A stretch of 64,000 nt of DNA from Haloarcula vallismortis ATCC 29715 (GTDB lineage Archaea > Halobacteriota > Halobacteria > Halobacteriales > Haloarculaceae): contig NZ_AOLQ01000065.1 in assembly GCF_000337775.1 (NCBI RefSeq), forward strand, positions 1-64,000, read 5' to 3'. Every line of letters starts with the position of its first letter. Positions within the stretch are counted from its first letter, which is position 1. Shown here one piece after another: positions 1-9,011 of this stretch. The position numbers and the translations under genes are program-made. The notes beneath the pieces are model-generated. The model searched no databases and was not told where the DNA came from. It saw nothing but the letters and a program-made list of their open reading frames with translations.

Positions 1-1
1 C

Positions 2-1171
2 GTGCTCCTCAACGGCGACGAGGCCATCGGTATGGGCGCTATCGCCGCCGGCTGTCGTTTCTACGCTGGCTACCCCATCACACCGGCGACGGACGTGATG
101 GAGTACATGACCGGCCGCGTCGACCAGTTCGGCGGCAAGGTCGTCCAGGCCGAGGACGAGCTCTCGGCGATCAACATGGCGCTGGGCGCGGCCCGTGCCG
201 GTGCCCGAGCTATGACCGCAACCTCCGGCCCGGGTATCGACCTGATGACCGAGACGTTCGGGCTGGTCGCCACCAGCGAGACCCCGCTTGTCATCTGTGA
301 CGTGATGCGCTCCGGTCCCTCGACCGGGATGCCGACCAAGCAAGAGCAGGGCGACCTCAACATGACACTGTACGGCGGCCACGGCGAGATTCCGCGGTTC
401 GTCGTCGCGCCCACCACCGTCTCGGAGTGTTTCTGGAAGACCGTCGAGGCGTTCAACCTCGCCGAGAAGTACCAGACGCCCGTGTTCCTCGTCTCGGACC
501 TCGCGATGGCCGTGACCGAACAGACGTTCTCGCCCGAGACCTTCGACATGGACGAGGTCGAGATCGAGCGCGGGAAAGTCGTCGACGAAAACGAGATCGA
601 CACGTGGCTCGATGAGAAGGGGCGCTTCCAGGCCCACTTCGCAGCCGCCGACGGCGTCTCACCGCGTGCCTTCCCCGGCACGACCGACGGCGCGCACATG
701 ACGACCGGTCTCGAACACGACGAACTCGGTCGTCGGACCGAAGATACCGACGTGCGCCTCGAACAGGTCGACAAGCGCCAGCGGAAAGTCGAGACCGCCC
801 GCGAACAGGAGGACTTCGACTACCGCGAGTTCGGTGACCCCGAGGCAGACACGCTCGTCATCTCCTGGGGTTCCAACGAAGGGGCCCTGCGCGAGGGACT
901 GACGCTGCTGGAGGAGGACGGCTACGATGTCCGATTCCTCTCGGTACCGTACATCTTCCCGCGACCGGACCTCACCGAGGAAATCGAGGCCGCCGAGGAT
1001 GTCATCGTCGTCGAATGTAACGCCACCGGCCAGTTCGCGGACGTCATCGAGCACGATGTCCTCGAACGGGTCCAGCGCATCAACAAGTACAACGGCGTCC
1101 GGTTCAAAGCAGACGAACTGGCGACCGAGATCAAGCAAACGCTTGACACACCCGCGGAGGCAACACAATGA
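2..1171 (+). CDS. korA: 2-oxoacid:ferredoxin oxidoreductase, alpha subunit (5' partial)
   Basis: This subunit works with the next gene in CoA-dependent oxidative decarboxylation of a 2-oxoacid, reducing ferredoxin in the cytoplasm. The visible 389 residues open in the pyrimidine-binding domain, with GYPITPATDVMEYM followed by AEDELSAINMALGAARAG and TSGPG. They continue through a transketolase C-terminal-like domain (VISWGSNEGALREGL). Haloarchaeal homologues carry about 200 further N-terminal residues (the gamma domain), so the gene is cut by the window edge and the GTG at base 2 is not its start. The stop overlaps the beta-subunit start by 4 bases. The 287-aa partner fits the Kor (2-oxoglutarate) type better than the longer Por (pyruvate) type, but substrate cannot be fixed from this fragment. 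Confidence 0.88.
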   Translation: MLLNGDEAIGMGAIAAGCRFYAGYPITPATDVMEYMTGRVDQFGGKVVQAEDELSAINMALGAARAGARAMTATSGPGIDLMTETFGLVATSETPLVICDVMRSGPSTGMPTKQEQGDLNMTLYGGHGEIPRFVVAPTTVSECFWKTVEAFNLAEKYQTPVFLVSDLAMAVTEQTFSPETFDMDEVEIERGKVVDENEIDTWLDEKGRFQAHFAAADGVSPRAFPGTTDGAHMTTGLEHDELGRRTEDTDVRLEQVDKRQRKVETAREQEDFDYREFGDPEADTLVISWGSNEGALREGLTLLEEDGYDVRFLSVPYIFPRPDLTEEIEAAEDVIVVECNATGQFADVIEHDVLERVQRINKYNGVRFKADELATEIKQTLDTPAEATQ

Positions 1172-2031
1172 GTTCCGACGTTCGCTTCACAGACTTCAAA
1201 TCCGACAAGCAACCGACCTGGTGTCCCGGCTGCGGTGACTTCGGGACGATGAACGGCATGATGAAGGCGCTGGCGGAGACGGGCAACGACCCCGACAACA
1301 CCTTCATCGTCGCCGGTATCGGCTGTTCCGGCAAGATCGGGACGTACATGCACAGCTACGCGCTCCACGGCGTCCACGGCCGCGCCCTGCCGGTGGGCAT
1401 CGGCGTGAAGATGGCCAACCCGGACCTCGAAGTGATGGTCTCGGGCGGCGACGGTGACGGTTACTCCATCGGTGCCGGCCACTTCATCCACGCCGTTCGT
1501 CGGAACGTCGACATGAGCTACGTCGTGATGGACAACCGCATCTACGGGCTGACCAAGGGGCAGGCCTCGCCAACCTCGCGCGAGGACTTCGAGACCTCGA
1601 CCTCGCCCGACGGCCCGAACCAGCCGCCGGTCAACCCGAAAGCACTGGCGCTGGCATCCGGCGCGACGTTCATCGCGCAGTCGTTCTCCTCGAACGCGCA
1701 GCGACACGCGGAAATCGTCCAGAAGGCCGTCGAACACGACGGCTTCGGCTTCGTCAACGTCTACTCGCCGTGTGTCACGTTCAACGACGTGGACACCTAC
1801 GACTACTTCCGCGACGCCATCGTCGACCTCGACGAGACCGACCACGACCCGTCCGACCGCGACCAGGCCAAGGACAAAATCCTCGAGAGCGAGAAAGAGT
1901 ACATGGGCGTCCTCTACCAGGACGAGGACTCCGTCCCGTTCGAGGAACGCGAAGGCGTCGAGGGCTCGATGGCCGAGATTCCTGACGGCGCGCCAGAGGG
2001 CGCGATGGATCTCGTCCGCGAGTTCTACTAG
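1168..2031 (+). CDS. korB: 2-oxoacid:ferredoxin oxidoreductase, beta subunit
   Basis: This is the thiamine-diphosphate-binding beta subunit (287 aa). Near the N-terminus CPGCGDFG and GIGCSGKIG are the cysteine-containing segments typical of the family. The TPP/Mg motif follows at about residues 92-125: GGDGDGYSIGAGHF, then VVMDNRIYGLTKGQ. The gene begins ATGA on the alpha stop, so the two are translationally coupled. Length suits archaeal KorB, and 2-oxoglutarate is the likely substrate by inference only. No gene follows in the next 235 bases. Confidence 0.92.
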   Translation: MSSDVRFTDFKSDKQPTWCPGCGDFGTMNGMMKALAETGNDPDNTFIVAGIGCSGKIGTYMHSYALHGVHGRALPVGIGVKMANPDLEVMVSGGDGDGYSIGAGHFIHAVRRNVDMSYVVMDNRIYGLTKGQASPTSREDFETSTSPDGPNQPPVNPKALALASGATFIAQSFSSNAQRHAEIVQKAVEHDGFGFVNVYSPCVTFNDVDTYDYFRDAIVDLDETDHDPSDRDQAKDKILESEKEYMGVLYQDEDSVPFEEREGVEGSMAEIPDGAPEGAMDLVREFY

Positions 2032-2048
2032 TACCTTTTTCCGCCTCG

Positions 2049-2148
2049 GGTGCGCTTCGCGCACCTCTCGGCGCAAAAATCTACGCTAAAAAGGCCGGAA
2101 TCGAGGCCGAGCCTCGATTCCGGTGAAACGGCGGCCTGCGGCCGCCGT
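2049..2148. repeat. Three tandem perfect hairpins downstream of korB
   Basis: Three perfect inverted repeats, each with a 3-base loop, follow one another. 2049-2065 has 7-bp arms and loop TTC, 2095-2123 has 13-bp arms around CGA, and 2128-2148 has 9-bp arms around TGC. They fill the space between korB and the photolyase gene. They could end korAB transcription or protect its 3' end, or be a REP-like repeat family. No coding potential is seen here. Confidence 0.7.
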
Positions 2149-2266
2149 ACGATGACCGCAGTGATTTCTCGTCTCGCCGATCACCCGAGAAGCGGCATCA
2201 GCCGGACCGTTTGGTACACAATAGAATCGGGTTTGGACCCATATGCGGGCATCCCTAACAGCAAGT

Positions 2267-3637
2267 ATGCACGTTTTCTGGCACCAGCGTGACCTCCGGA
2301 TACCGGACAACCGGGGGCTGACTGCTGCCGCCGCGGACGACGAAGTGCTACCGGTGTACGTTCTCGACACAGACCTGCTGTCAAATATCGGCAAGCGCCA
2401 GCGGGCGTTCCTGTTGGCCGGCGTGCGGGCGCTGAAAGGGGCATACCGAGATCACGGTGGGGACCTCCTCGTCAGGAAGGGGACTGCTGTTGACGTACTC
2501 TCGGATGTCGTCGACGAGTACGACGCCGACCGGGTGTACTACAACGAGCACTACCGGCCCGCGCGGCGGAACCGTCAGCGCCGCGTCGACGAGGCGCTCC
2601 CGACGAAGTCGCTGACCGACCTCGTGCTGGTCGACCCCGCCGGGCTCGATAGCCAGTACAAGAACCACAGCCGGTTCTACGATGATTGGCAGGCCCACCA
2701 CAAGCTACCGCCCGTCGGCCGGCCCGAAGCGGACTCGCTCGTCGACGCCTCGGACCCGACAACGGCCCCGAGTATCGAGACCGACATCGACCTGCCCACG
2801 CCCGGCTACGAGGGCGCACGACAGCGCTACGACGACTTTCTCACCGGTGGTATCGAAACGTACAACGACACCCGAGATGATATGCGGGCCGCTGTCGAAC
2901 GGCCGACCAGCGCTGTCTCGCGTATGTCGCCGTACCTCGCTGCGGGGATGATCGGTATCCGTGAGATGTGGCGCGACGCGTCAGAGCGCCACACCGAAGC
3001 CACCGGCGACGCCCAGCGAAACATCCAGAAGTACCGCTACGAACTCTCCTGGCGCGAACAGAGCTACCACCTGTTGTACTACAACCCGACGCTGCTGTCG
3101 GAGAACTACAAGTCGTTTCCGAACCCAATCGAGTGGGAAAACGACGAGGACAATCTCGAAGCCTGGAAGCGCGGTGAGACGGGGTATCCCTTCGTCGACG
3201 CCGGCATGCGCCAGCTCGAACGGGAGGGGTACATACACAACCGGCCGCGCCAGAACGTCGCCTCGTTTCTCACAAAGCACCTCCTTGTCGACTGGCGTGA
3301 AGGCGCGCGGCACTTCCGGAAGCGACTGGTCGACCACGACCCTGCCAACAACGCCGCCAGCTGGCAGTGGACGGCCTCGACCGGCACCGACTCCGTGGAC
3401 GTTCGCATCTTCGACCCAGTCGCACAGATGAGCAAGTACGACAGCGGAGCGGACTATGTCACGGAGTACGTGCCGGAGCTTCGTGACGTTCCGGCGAACA
3501 AAATCGTCGACTGGCCGACGCTTTCGGACGGCGAGCGTGAGGAACTGGCTCCGGGCTACTACCACCCAATCGTCGACCGGAACGCCGCCTACGAGCGAGC
3601 ACAGCGCGTTTTCGAGGCGGCGCTCGGGAAGCGCTGA
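2267..3637 (+). CDS. phr2: DNA photolyase (cryptochrome/photolyase family)
   Basis: Likely a light-driven flavoprotein repairing cyclobutane pyrimidine dimers (456 aa). The N-terminal Rossmann-like antenna domain opens with MHVFWHQRDLRIPDNRGL. The C-terminal FAD domain shows RQNVASFLTKHLLVDWR and the family signature WQWTASTGTDSVDVRIFDP. The ATG at 2267 was chosen over the in-frame ATG at 2243 because family members begin right at the first beta-strand. Class I CPD photolyase is favoured; a cryptochrome role cannot be excluded. Confidence 0.93.
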   Translation: MHVFWHQRDLRIPDNRGLTAAAADDEVLPVYVLDTDLLSNIGKRQRAFLLAGVRALKGAYRDHGGDLLVRKGTAVDVLSDVVDEYDADRVYYNEHYRPARRNRQRRVDEALPTKSLTDLVLVDPAGLDSQYKNHSRFYDDWQAHHKLPPVGRPEADSLVDASDPTTAPSIETDIDLPTPGYEGARQRYDDFLTGGIETYNDTRDDMRAAVERPTSAVSRMSPYLAAGMIGIREMWRDASERHTEATGDAQRNIQKYRYELSWREQSYHLLYYNPTLLSENYKSFPNPIEWENDEDNLEAWKRGETGYPFVDAGMRQLEREGYIHNRPRQNVASFLTKHLLVDWREGARHFRKRLVDHDPANNAASWQWTASTGTDSVDVRIFDPVAQMSKYDSGADYVTEYVPELRDVPANKIVDWPTLSDGEREELAPGYYHPIVDRNAAYERAQRVFEAALGKR

Positions 3638-3659
3638 AGCGGTCGGGTTCAGGGCGACG

Positions 3660-4145
3660 CTATGCTCTGTACTGCACGAAGAGGTACGTCGCCACCGCGA
3701 TGGTACCGGTGACCCCCGTGAGCCAGATATCCGTACTCAGGTACAGCCCCGGCGTTGGCGGGTGGTACTGCGTCAGCGGCCACAGCACTTCGTAGGACCG
3801 TCCAGATGCTTTTAGCAGGAGCGCATCGGCGAACAGGTGGCTCGCGGCCCCGAGCGACAGTAGCCCGAACACGCGCCGTCGGTCAGCTCGGTTCACGACG
3901 ACCGTCCCTACGAGGACGGCGACGAACGCGCCGCCGAGCGTGTGAACACCCAGCCAGTCGAACGGGATACCCAGCGTTGCCTCGACAGCTGCAGCGTCCA
4001 CGAGAATCTTGATCTTCGCCATGTCCGGAATGAACGCGCCGGCCATCCCAACGGTGACGTACTCGCCAGTGAGCCAGTCGTACCGCAGTGACAGAAGGGT
4101 GCAGATTGTGAATGCGATGAAGGCATGCGAGAGCAAATCCGGCAT
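3660..4145 (-). CDS. Membrane-embedded hydrolase-like protein (YdjM/DUF457 type)
   Basis: A 161-aa polytopic membrane protein. It starts MPDLLSHAFIAF and has conserved polar residues in or near helices (H7, GAFIPDMAK, HTLGGAF, ASHLFADALL). This pattern of His and Asp beside membrane segments matches the YdjM/DUF457 family of putative membrane metal-dependent hydrolases. The start overlaps the stop of the upstream minus-strand gene by one base, so the two form an operon. Substrate unknown. Confidence 0.7.
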   Translation of the reverse strand: MPDLLSHAFIAFTICTLLSLRYDWLTGEYVTVGMAGAFIPDMAKIKILVDAAAVEATLGIPFDWLGVHTLGGAFVAVLVGTVVVNRADRRRVFGLLSLGAASHLFADALLLKASGRSYEVLWPLTQYHPPTPGLYLSTDIWLTGVTGTIAVATYLFVQYRA

Positions 4146-4693
4146 CAGGCACGCACCTCCTGCACCCTCGTTCGGAGCGCCTGTATCGGGCGGAGCGGTT
4201 TCTCACGCCGGCACAGTGCCCCTGTCTGCCAGTTCAGCCGCCAGCCACAGACCAATCGGCACAGCGTCCACAGGCCGGCAAGGGCAGAAACGACATACAT
4301 CGCCGTGTAGTTCACTGCCGGCACGCGCACGCTGTTTTCCGCAGTGATGGTCCGGTCCGGGCCGAACGTCCCGTATACCTGCAACGACTCGCCTTCAGCG
4401 ACGGCGGTGTCGACGTTCCGGACCGTGATCATGAGCGTGCCGCTGTGGTACTCGCCGCTGGCAGCGTACTCGTATTCGACGGCAATTTCGACCGGTTCGG
4501 TCCCGGTGACACTGCCGGTCACCTGAACGGACTCACCGATATGGTTGGCAGGATGCTGAGCCAGCGCATCTCCATCGGGATAGTCGCCCAGTTCGGGAGC
4601 CGGTGTGGCCGTACCGAGTCCGATCATGAGTGCGAACAAAATGGCCAGCAGTCCACAGATAGCTGCGACCCTGCCCGCCTGCGAATGAAGCAT
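4145..4693 (-). CDS. Membrane protein with OB-fold-like extracytoplasmic domain
   Basis: A 182-aa protein with an N-terminal hydrophobic helix (about residues 9-29), a beta-rich domain containing HIGESVQVTGSVTG and ESLQVYGTF (the pattern of small OB-fold tRNA_anti-like domains), and a second hydrophobic stretch near residues 128-148. A basic, cysteine-containing tail follows. It is first in a two-gene minus-strand unit with the YdjM-like gene. A TATA-like element lies 28 bases upstream, suggesting a leaderless transcript. Function not recognised. Confidence 0.6.
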   Translation of the reverse strand: MLHSQAGRVAAICGLLAILFALMIGLGTATPAPELGDYPDGDALAQHPANHIGESVQVTGSVTGTEPVEIAVEYEYAASGEYHSGTLMITVRNVDTAVAEGESLQVYGTFGPDRTITAENSVRVPAVNYTAMYVVSALAGLWTLCRLVCGWRLNWQTGALCRREKPLRPIQALRTRVQEVRA

Positions 4694-4716
4694 TCAAATT
4701 TCGATGTGGGCGGTGG

Positions 4717-4725
4717 GATATAAAC
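4717..4725 (-). promoter_or_regulatory. TATA box for the 4693-4145 unit
   Basis: Read on the minus strand, GTTTATATC is centred about 28 bases before the ATG at 4693. That is the spacing expected for a leaderless haloarchaeal transcript. Confidence 0.5.
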
Positions 4726-4761
4726 TCTGGCGCTTGGGTTGAGTCGCTGTTGCCCGTGTGC

Positions 4762-5949
4762 CTACTCGGGCTTGCCGGGCAGGACATCCGGGTCGCCGGA
4801 GCGGTAGATGTACTCGACAGCGACGCCGGTCAGCGGCGAGTCGGCTGCTGTCGCGTACGACTTCGCGAGGTCGAGGTACTGTTCGGTCACATCGACGACG
4901 CGCCGGTAGGCGGCTTCGTCGTCTGGCGCGAGCAGGTACTCGGCGGTGACGGGCGTCAATTGCCCCTCTGTGCGGTCGTCATCGTAGTCATCCACGTCAT
5001 CGAGCCACACCTGTGCACCGATGATAGCGAGGACGATGGCCTTCGCGAACTCGTCGTCGATATCGAGGCCGGCGAGTCGGTAGAGGTCCAACATACCGTC
5101 GTAAAGGACGCCGACGCGGGCGTATTGGGTCTTGCTGTAGGGGAGTTCCTTCTCCGTCTCGGTGAGGGTTGCCGGCTCCTCATCGTACCCGGCGAATTTG
5201 TATTCCTCGCGGATATCGGTCAGTGCATCGGCGTCACCGTCCTCGGTCGCGGTCATCAGCGCCCGGAAGTGGTCGTCCCGGTCCTGATGTGCCTCGCTGT
5301 AGTCGACGGCCCACTGATAACCGTTCTCGACAACAGGCGGCATATCCTCCAGTAAACCGTCGAGGTGGGACTGAAGCGCGGACTGGGCGACCTCGGCGAC
5401 GCGACGGCGGTCAGCCTCGCTCCCGCTCAACGGTTCGCCGTCAGTAAATTCGACCTCGAAGTCCTCGAACTCGTCGTCGTTGATGGCGTCGCGCATGTCA
5501 CCGTCGATGAGCGCTTCGATTGAGAGGCGAGTCATCTGCTCGGCCCGGACGACCATCTCGCGGGGCGCAAGGTCCTGTGCCGGCCCCTGTTCCAGCGCTG
5601 TCTCGTCGACAGTCGGAACACCATCCGCGATAGCATCGATGACAGGGTCACCGGGTGCCTGCTGACGGGCGTTACGGTAGACGTAGCCCAGCGTCAGCTG
5701 TGCGGGCAGGATGAGCTTCGTGTCATAGGAGAACTCGACCGGACAGCCGAACTCATCTTCGAGGGCATCCTCGATGCGGTCCGTCACGTCGTCGACCATT
5801 GCTTCGGTACGGTCGTCAATCTCGGATTTCAGTGAGAGGCTGCCGGCGTCGAACACGCCGGTGTCCGCGTAGTATCCCAGCACCGCCCGTAGCGCCGTGG
5901 GCAGCTGCCGCCTGTCCGCGAGCACGCCCGCGCCTGTCTTGAGAACCAT
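4762..5949 (-). CDS. Conserved haloarchaeal acidic protein, unknown function
   Basis: A 395-aa, mostly alpha-helical, very acidic soluble protein without a signal peptide. An aspartate cluster near residue 315 (WLDDVDDYDDDR) superficially resembles the DDxxD metal motif of isoprenoid synthases, but no second motif was found, so that reading is weak. It is transcribed away from the flavoprotein at 6061, and the 111-base gap holds both promoters. I do not recognise the family. Confidence 0.65.
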   Translation of the reverse strand: MVLKTGAGVLADRRQLPTALRAVLGYYADTGVFDAGSLSLKSEIDDRTEAMVDDVTDRIEDALEDEFGCPVEFSYDTKLILPAQLTLGYVYRNARQQAPGDPVIDAIADGVPTVDETALEQGPAQDLAPREMVVRAEQMTRLSIEALIDGDMRDAINDDEFEDFEVEFTDGEPLSGSEADRRRVAEVAQSALQSHLDGLLEDMPPVVENGYQWAVDYSEAHQDRDDHFRALMTATEDGDADALTDIREEYKFAGYDEEPATLTETEKELPYSKTQYARVGVLYDGMLDLYRLAGLDIDDEFAKAIVLAIIGAQVWLDDVDDYDDDRTEGQLTPVTAEYLLAPDDEAAYRRVVDVTEQYLDLAKSYATAADSPLTGVAVEYIYRSGDPDVLPGKPE

Positions 5950-6060
5950 TGTATATCGCCCCGGGTGTTCCCGTCATGGTAGTGGGGCCGTCTTTACCCT
6001 TTCGAGACTGCCGTCGGCCGATTCGGAAAGACTGATTACGTACAGGACACACCCATAACC

Positions 6061-7296
6061 ATGCGCGAGCGCTTTGACGTGGTGATAGCCGGAGCCGGGC
6101 CCGCCGGGGCGCAATGTGCCCGTGATCTAGCGGAGCGAAACTACGAGGTGCTCGTTCTCGAAACTGAGTCCGAAGACGAGTTCCCGCGTCAGAGCAACAA
6201 GTCCACCGCCGGAACGTTCATGTCGGCGATGACGGGCTTTGCTATTCCTGACGACGTGGTGATGAACTATACGGACGACGTCGTGCTCGAGTCCCCAAAC
6301 GACCACTACGTCCGCAATCAGACCGGAGCCGTCCTGGAGTTCGCGGAGTTCAAGCAGTGGCTTGTCTCGGAAGGGCGGGACAACGGTGCGACCTACCGAT
6401 TTGACTCCCGCGTTTCGGCTCCTATCATGGAGAACGGCGAGATTGTTGGCGTCCGCTATGACGGCGACGAAGAGGCGTACGCGGACATCGTCATCGACGC
6501 CACCGGCCCTGCCGCGCCGCTGGCGAAGAAGCTCGATGTGTGTAACCTCCAGCGGGACCGCCAGGCTATCGGTATCGAGTACGAGTTCGAGGGCGTCGAA
6601 GTCGACCATGACGACTACGCCGACCTCCGAGACGCGATGATGCTCCGTCTAGATCACGACCTCGCCCCGGGTGGCTACTCCTGGATTTTCCACACCGGCG
6701 AAGACACGGCGAAGGTTGGCCTCTGTTACATTCAGAACGGCTCTCACCAGAAGTACGCAAAGGACGGGATGGGCATCGACGACTATCTGGAGTACTGGCT
6801 CGATTCGGACCCGAGATTCGACGACGCCGAAAAGATCGAGGGCACGCAGGCCCACCGCGGGTCCGCCCACATCCAGCCACCCGATTCGATGAGCACGGAC
6901 AACTTCATGGCCATCGGTGACACTGTCCCGACTGTCGACCCACTGTGGGGCGAAGGGATTCACAAGGGGATGAAGTCGGCTCGTGCCGCCGCCGCGACGG
7001 CCGATTCGGCGCTCAAGCCTGACGAACCAGACACGTCGGCGGAGAACCTCTCTATCTACGATCAGCTCTGGCACAGCGAGGTAGCCCCGAAACACAACGC
7101 CCGCCTGATGATGACGGAATTGCTGTATCTCGCCCCCAACGACCGGTACGATCAGTTGATGGAAGACCTCCGGAGTACCGGACAGGACACACTCAGACAG
7201 ATCAACGGCGGCGACCGTCGAGCGATTGCGAAGCTAACTCATCTCTCGGACATGCCGATTCTCGTCGAATACGCCCGCCGTCGCCTCGATATCTGA
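6061..7296 (+). CDS. FAD-dependent oxidoreductase, geranylgeranyl reductase family
   Basis: A 411-aa flavoprotein. The N-terminal dinucleotide-binding motif is VVIAGAGPAGAQCARDLAE. A second FAD contact is seen in NFMAIGDTVPTVDPLWGEGI (about residues 281-300), which is the GD...P..G..G segment of the geranylgeranyl reductase group. Members saturate prenyl chains of archaeal lipids or quinones. Whether this copy acts on membrane lipids or another prenyl substrate cannot be told from sequence. The gene stands alone; an NAD-kinase-like gene follows. Confidence 0.85.
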   Translation: MRERFDVVIAGAGPAGAQCARDLAERNYEVLVLETESEDEFPRQSNKSTAGTFMSAMTGFAIPDDVVMNYTDDVVLESPNDHYVRNQTGAVLEFAEFKQWLVSEGRDNGATYRFDSRVSAPIMENGEIVGVRYDGDEEAYADIVIDATGPAAPLAKKLDVCNLQRDRQAIGIEYEFEGVEVDHDDYADLRDAMMLRLDHDLAPGGYSWIFHTGEDTAKVGLCYIQNGSHQKYAKDGMGIDDYLEYWLDSDPRFDDAEKIEGTQAHRGSAHIQPPDSMSTDNFMAIGDTVPTVDPLWGEGIHKGMKSARAAAATADSALKPDEPDTSAENLSIYDQLWHSEVAPKHNARLMMTELLYLAPNDRYDQLMEDLRSTGQDTLRQINGGDRRAIAKLTHLSDMPILVEYARRRLDI

Positions 7297-7350
7297 AGTG
7301 ACCGCGCGAAGTGCGGCAGGTTTTTTTCCGCCGGCCCGGAGTTTCAGGTG

Positions 7351-8064
7351 ATGGGAACCCCCGTTGGTGTCGTCGGTGACGACGCGCTGGCAGATGTGCT
7401 TCGAGACGCTGGCGTAGCTGTTGAACGGGGTAGTGACGGCGCTGTCCCGAATACTGACCGGGTCGTCGCCGTCGGCGAGGACGCCGTGGCTGCCGTCGCA
7501 CGGGCTGAGAGTGACCCGCTCGTGTTGCCGGTCGCGGCTGGTCGCGGCGTCCGGTCAGTGCCTCGTAACGACGCTGTCGCCGCTGTGTCGGGGGTTGCCG
7601 ACGCCCGGGTCGAGACGCATCCAGTGCTCCATGTGACAATGCCTGATGGGACGGTCGAACAGGCGTTCTGGGATGTGACCCTCGTCACCGCTGACGCCGC
7701 CCGCATCTCCGAGTTCACTATCGCATCGACTTCGGACCGCATCGGCCAGTTCCGAGCTGACGGCGTTGTTATCGCTACGGCCGCCGGCTCACCGGGCTAC
7801 GCCCATCGCGTCGGCGGCCCGATTCTGGCACCGTCGGAGCAGGCAGTTGTGGCACCGATAGCACCGTTTGCGACCGACCCGGACCACTGGGTGTTGCCAG
7901 CCGACGGCCTCAACGTTTTAATCGAACGCGACGAGGCGACTGTCGAGTTACTCGTCGATGACCGCATATCGCGGCCCGTTAGCTATCAGGAACGTATCAC
8001 AATCTCGCTCGGGTCCCCCGTTCGAACCGCCGTCGTTGACGAGAGTCGGTCCAGATTCGAGTGA
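7351..8064 (+). CDS. NAD kinase-like protein, degenerate active site
   Basis: A 237-aa protein with the overall plan of ATP-NAD kinases. The C-terminal half has IATAAGSPGYAHRVGGPIL, matching the family segment usually read as PTGSTAY...GGPI. Where NAD kinases have GGDGT, this protein has only VAVGEDAVAAV, and the N-terminal domain is short. Catalysis is therefore doubtful; it may bind nucleotide without phosphorylating NAD. The ATG at 7351 follows an in-frame GTG at 7348 and is preferred. Confidence 0.65.
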   Translation: MGTPVGVVGDDALADVLRDAGVAVERGSDGAVPNTDRVVAVGEDAVAAVARAESDPLVLPVAAGRGVRSVPRNDAVAAVSGVADARVETHPVLHVTMPDGTVEQAFWDVTLVTADAARISEFTIASTSDRIGQFRADGVVIATAAGSPGYAHRVGGPILAPSEQAVVAPIAPFATDPDHWVLPADGLNVLIERDEATVELLVDDRISRPVSYQERITISLGSPVRTAVVDESRSRFE

Positions 8065-8105
8065 GATTGGAAAGACACTAATGGACGGTGGACAGAGCTT
8101 TGCAT

Positions 8106-8567
8106 ATGCAGCCATCCGTAACGTTCTTTGGGCCACTGGACACCATTCTGGGGAGCCCCACAGTCGGCGGTGCGCTCCTCATCGAATACATCATCTTCGG
8201 AGTGGTAATTGTCAACTTCCTCACGCGGCAGCTCGCCCACAGAAGCCACGTCAAACAGTATAAAAACGATGGCGCGGACGCGGTTAGCCGCCACCCGGCA
8301 CACACGTTCACCAACATCGCACTGGTCGTGCTATCGTTTTTCTACATGACGCTCCACCATCACGGCGGGATGGTCCTGTCCGTGCTCGTACTCGGCGCAG
8401 TCATCACTGACTTCTTCGAGTTCGAGTCGCGAAAGGTCGAAGCACGCCGCGACATTCCGCTGGAACGGCCAAAAGGAGCCATCGTCGCCGCCCTCGTAGT
8501 GTTCATGTACGCTGGCTACCAGAGCCTGTTCTGGGTCATTGAGGGTCCTTGGAGCGCTATCGTCTGA
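8106..8567 (+). CDS. Small haloarchaeal membrane protein
   Basis: A 153-aa protein with four hydrophobic segments (about residues 20-40, 68-84, 88-102 and 124-144) and polar loops containing RHPAHTFTN and ESRKVEARRDIP. I believe it belongs to an uncharacterised haloarchaeal family (DUF7313). The ATG at 8106 is preferred to the in-frame ATG at 8088 because the similarity-like segment and the hydrophobic N-terminus begin there. Function unknown. Confidence 0.6.
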   Translation: MQPSVTFFGPLDTILGSPTVGGALLIEYIIFGVVIVNFLTRQLAHRSHVKQYKNDGADAVSRHPAHTFTNIALVVLSFFYMTLHHHGGMVLSVLVLGAVITDFFEFESRKVEARRDIPLERPKGAIVAALVVFMYAGYQSLFWVIEGPWSAIV

Positions 8568-8789
8568 CCACGGTCCCGGCTTTTGCCGACTCACTTCTCC
8601 GCTGGCGGCACGCGCCGATAGCACTGCGTGTATGGTCGACACGCCACGCGCAGTATCTCGACTTTCGTGCAGTTACTGTCTAAAATACACTGTATATGTG
8701 CGCTTTTAACTGGAAAACTCGATTAATCACTTCAGAACTAGCCGAAATAGTTTAATACCATCAAAGCGTTCGTGTCGTTGTAGACGAAG
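8568..8789. other. Intergenic region with TATA box for the 8790 gene
   Basis: No gene is seen. An AT-rich segment with a TATA-like TTTAATA near 8751-8757 probably drives the small gene at 8790. The stretch around 8680-8720 is also AT-rich. Confidence 0.4.
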
Positions 8790-8966
8790 ATGTCACACAG
8801 GTCCCTCACAACGGCGTTGACACTGTATCGCGGGGAAACACTCACACTCAAAGAAGCAGCGACGTACAGCGGGGTGTCGCCAACAAAATTCGCGACTGCA
8901 CTTCGCTCCCGCGGGATTCAGGTACGTGACGAGGACAGCACACCAATCGATCAGACTGCAAACTGA
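8790..8966 (+). CDS. Small helix-turn-helix-like protein (58 aa)
   Basis: This short reading frame encodes LTLKEAATYSGVSPTKFATA, a typical helix-turn-helix segment, followed by LRSRGIQVRDE. The pattern is like the UPF0175 and small DNA-binding antitoxin families. It has its own TATA-like element 30-40 bases upstream and no partner toxin gene next to it. A DNA-binding role is inferred from the motif alone. Confidence 0.5.
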   Translation: MSHRSLTTALTLYRGETLTLKEAATYSGVSPTKFATALRSRGIQVRDEDSTPIDQTAN

Positions 8967-9011
8967 GAGCGTCGTCGGTCCCAGTTAGAAAGACACGGCT
9001 ACTGCGTACTG

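Noticed and set aside
922-2076. 384-aa minus-strand open frame
   Set aside because: Antisense to korA and korB, which have clear family motifs.
4762-5949. Isoprenoid synthase
   Set aside because: Only one Asp-rich motif occurs and its context lacks the second DDxxD and the lysine/arginine contacts of the family.
8790-8966. Toxin-antitoxin pair
   Set aside because: The HTH microprotein resembles an antitoxin, but neither side carries a PIN, RelE or similar toxin gene.
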